Source of the DNA: Ipomoea triloba
Taxonomy: Eukaryota; Streptophyta; Magnoliopsida; Solanales; Convolvulaceae
Direction: 5' to 3'
Length of the DNA: 64,000 nucleotides
Assembly: GCF_003576645.1 (NCBI RefSeq)
Contig: NC_044917.1
Span: 3,937,404 to 4,001,403 of the forward strand
Shown here: positions 61,217 through 64,000 of the stretch, one piece after another
Layout: each line of letters begins with the position of its first letter
How positions within the stretch are numbered: position 1 is the first letter of the stretch
Position numbers and translations under genes: made by a program
Notes under the pieces: generated by a model
Databases searched by the model: none
What the model was told of the DNA's origin: nothing
Seen by the model: the letters and a program-made list of their open reading frames with translations, nothing else

Positions 61217-63022
61217 ATGGCCTCTCAGCTACTGCAGGCATCTTTGGTCTTCACGGTGACAAGGAAAAAGCCTGAGCTTATAGCTCCGGCGAAACCAACT
61301 CCACGGGAAATCAAGTGCCTCTCCGACATTGATAGCCAACCAGGTTTGATGTTCCACGTTCCATTTATGATGTTTTATCGCAATGAGCCTTCCATGAGCG
61401 GGAAAGACCCCGTCAAGGTCATACGTGAAGCTCTTGCTAAAACCCTTGTTTTTTACTATCCCTTCGCGGGTCGGCTCCGGGAGGGATACGGAGGGAAGCT
61501 GATGGTGGATTGCACCGGCGAGGGCGTCATGTTCATCGAGGCTGACGCCGATGTCGCGCTTAAACACTTCGGACATGCGCCCAGGCCTCCGTTTCCATGC
61601 TCAGATGAACTTCTTTACGATGTTCCAGGCTTCGGAGGAATTCTCAACAGCCCCTTGCTCCTTATTCAGGTAATTATCTATGTCTCCCAGTGCTCACATA
61701 GACAGCTCAATTGATTCAATTCTGAGTAGGCAAGACCGTAATTAAACTCACAATTGAGCTTTTGTGGACACTATCGGGGGTGGTATGTGGGGGCCTAGGA
61801 AAAAGCTAGGAAATTTGGCTTTGTGGGGTTTGTGGGCAACTATAGTAGAGTGAATCATGGCCTAAAACGACGTCATTTTGATGTTTAAAAAAACTTCTTG
61901 CTCCGCATGCGTGTTAGAATAATGAACATTCTAGAGTAAGATAATGTATTTTATGAGTTAGAATAATGTATTTTATGTGTTTTTTGAATAATATACTTTA
62001 TATGTGTTTTTAGACTGTGGTTCAGGCAATAATGATTGGGCAACTATGTCTCCCACTTTGTTAGCTTAGGTAAACCGGACAAACTAAGGCTAATTAAATA
62101 TGACCCAAGATGTGTCAATATTTTTTAGGTGACTCGTCTAAGGTGTGGAGGTTTCGTTTTTGCTATACGCCTAAATCACACCATGTCAGATGCCTCTGGT
62201 CTAGTCCAATTCTTGAACACCATAGCCGAAATTGCAAGAGGTGCAGAAGCTCCATCGGTTTATCCAGTATGGCAACGGGAGTTTTTCGACGCCCGTAACC
62301 CTCCCCGCATAACATGCACACATTATGAGTTTGAAGAGGAACCCGCAGATTCAATGGGACCAAACATTATTCCACTCGACAACCTCGTCCATCGTTCTTT
62401 CTTCTTCGGACCTACCGAGATTTCGGCTTTACGTAGGTCTCTCCCGCCCCATTTGCTCAAATGTTCGAGGTTCGAGGTGGTAACGGCTTGTCTTTGGCGC
62501 TGCCGTACGATTGCCATGGAATTTGACCCCAACGAGGAGGTGCGGATCTGTGGCACAGTCAACGCACGTCCTAGGTTAAAAAATCCCCCGGTTCCAAATG
62601 GGTATTATGGGAATGCATTTGTTTATCCCGGAGCAAAATCAACTGCAGGCAAAGTGAGCAAAAATCCACTGGCTCACGCACTCGAGTTGGTCACTAATAT
62701 AAAATCTAGTTTTACCGAAGAATACATTAAATCGGTAGCTGACTTAATGATTCTTAAGGGACGACCAAGGTTCACCGTGCAAGGGACTTTTATTGTTTCA
62801 GATGTTTCTCGTTTTGGATTCTCAGAATTAGATATTGGATGGGGCCAGTCGGTTTTTGGTGGGCCGGCTCATGGAGGTGTGGGTGGTATTCCCGGTTTAA
62901 TAACCTTTTACTTACCATATGAAGATAACAAAGGCGACCGTGGGATTCTGGTTCCGATGTGCTTGCCGGCGATTGCAATGGGGAAGTTTGTGAAAGAGCT
63001 TGAAAACTGCTTAATGAAGTGA
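61217..63022 (+). CDS. BAHD acyltransferase, benzyl-alcohol O-benzoyltransferase-like (copy 6, diverged)
   Basis: Exons 61217-61669 and 62129-63022 give 448 aa. HTMSD at 168-172; the structural motif is DIGWG at 386-390. It is the most divergent member: shorter N-terminus ([14 protein letters not shown]), [10 protein letters not shown] in place of the [12 protein letters not shown] block, and a [17 protein letters not shown] segment that looks closer to typical benzoyltransferases (SDV-R-GF-E-DFGWG) than the shortened [15 protein letters not shown] of copies 1-5. The intron is in the same place but holds a different insertion (61845-62037). TATAAATA at 61109-61116. Probably the older lineage of the array; predicted active. 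Confidence 0.92.
61845..62037. mobile_element. Small insertion in BAHD copy 6 intron, flanked by direct repeat
   Basis: GGGCAACTAT occurs at 61835-61844 and 62038-62047, compatible with a 9-10 bp target duplication. The inside holds AAAACGACGTCATTTTGATG, like the AAACGACGTCGTTTT motif of the MITE at 16953, and two 'tagaataatgtattttatg' units. Terminal inverted repeats are weak. Confidence 0.5.
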
Positions 63023-64000
63023 ACTTCATCGTCCCAAAAGTCAAATGCATTTATATGTGGTAGTTAATTAACATCAATCATATTTAATTTCAACCTACGA
63101 ATTGTCTATATTTATCTTGTTATTTATTGTTGTCGCCACAAATATGGAGCACCAGGTATTATCGTGTGTTTATAAAAGATTGAAATTATATAAGTTAGTT
63201 GGTACGGTGTGAGATATTGATTTAATTTTTTTTTTTTGAGTTATTTTCTTATTGTGTACGTTCTATGGTTCTAATAATGATACTTGTCGCATGGTCTTTT
63301 AAACTCTTATTTTTATTTGTATGTATACATATATAATTATTTAATTAATTAATGTAATTCACATTTCTAACTTCATTTGAACTTCACCTACACTCAGATG
63401 ATTTTCTGTGTTCCTCCCCGGTTATATATACCATGGTCAAAAAATTATATTTGTAATTGACATATTCTATATCTACAATTAACGATTTATATGACTATAA
63501 ATAAATTTAAAACACATAATATATTAACTATTATACATACACATAAATAATAACTATAAACACATACATAAACTATTAAATTATTTAATTTGTTGTGCCG
63601 CTAAAATCCATTTTGTTAAACATATAATGCTGGAAATTGATAATGGGGTAATGGATATTGGTGGCCAGGCAAGTAAATTGCACATTTCCACGTTTTGTGC
63701 ATGCATTTAGTATTTTGTAAGGATTTGCTGCAGATATTTAATGACAGACAGCAATAATTGTGGTTCATGATATGCATGATAGTCGTCTATTCTTAAGCCT
63801 TTCATATCATAATATATATAGTATGACAGGCTAACAAGTGTCAAAAATGCTACGGAGTATGTTTTATGGAGTTGACTTTTCCATGCACCATGTTTTGGGC
63901 TATTAGATGATGCAATATTAAGATTGTTTACAAGTTCTCAAGTTCACACAATAAAGTAAGTTCTCACATAAACATATATATATATATATATATATATATA
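63023..64000. other. 3' flank of BAHD copy 6
   Basis: AT-rich, with short TA runs, one at the very end (63975-64000). No gene or clear repeat element. Confidence 0.5.

Noticed and set aside
31794..62562. Repeated ~60-120 residue minus-strand open frames across the BAHD genes
   Set aside because: They recur only because the plus-strand exons are duplicated; no start context, no domain.

Overview
This is a plant nuclear window: AT-rich, genes split by GT..AG introns, and intergenic DNA full of SINEs, MITEs and retroelement debris. Protein content points to a core eudicot. An asterid such as Convolvulaceae (Ipomoea-like) is my low-confidence guess, not something the sequence proves.

Left half (1-31 kb), five single-copy genes of separate function: a 12-exon CERK1/LYK1-type LysM receptor kinase (2805-7407, +); a PLATZ zinc-binding transcription factor (about 8382-10428, +); a UFD1-domain/zinc-finger protein (11092-15191, -), whose large exon is present twice because of an apparent assembly error at a poly-C tract plus an N gap; an OSCA1/CSC1-type hyperosmolality-gated calcium channel with 11 coding exons (19940-24356, +); and an intronless GT47 xyloglucan-galactosyltransferase-like gene (27255-28730, -).

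Right half (31-64 kb), a same-strand tandem array of BAHD acyltransferases of the benzyl-alcohol O-benzoyltransferase-like type. There are six apparently intact two-exon genes (ATGs at 31566, 36422, 40341, 50197, 54263, 61217), one truncated pseudogene (60734-60866), and at least one promoter remnant without a gene. Copies 1-5 are very close to each other and mosaic, suggesting unequal crossing-over or gene conversion. Copy 6 is the diverged outlier. All have the intron in the same place, and copies 1-5 share a degenerate ~110-bp repeat inside it. Copies 1-5 carry DYGWG and copy 6 DIGWG where the family has DFGWG. Such arrays usually make volatile or specialised acyl esters; substrates here are unknown.

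Mobile DNA: three MITE-like elements with 9-bp target duplications (Mutator-like), three SINEs with target duplications, a 1633-bp solo LTR flanked by TTAAA, two retroelement-derived stretches, and a 485-bp near-perfect hairpin next to the BAHD pseudogene. I found no wholly new system. The most informative items are the mosaic BAHD array, the 5-nt micro-exon of the LysM kinase, the MITE family with its own internal repeats, and the assembly duplication.
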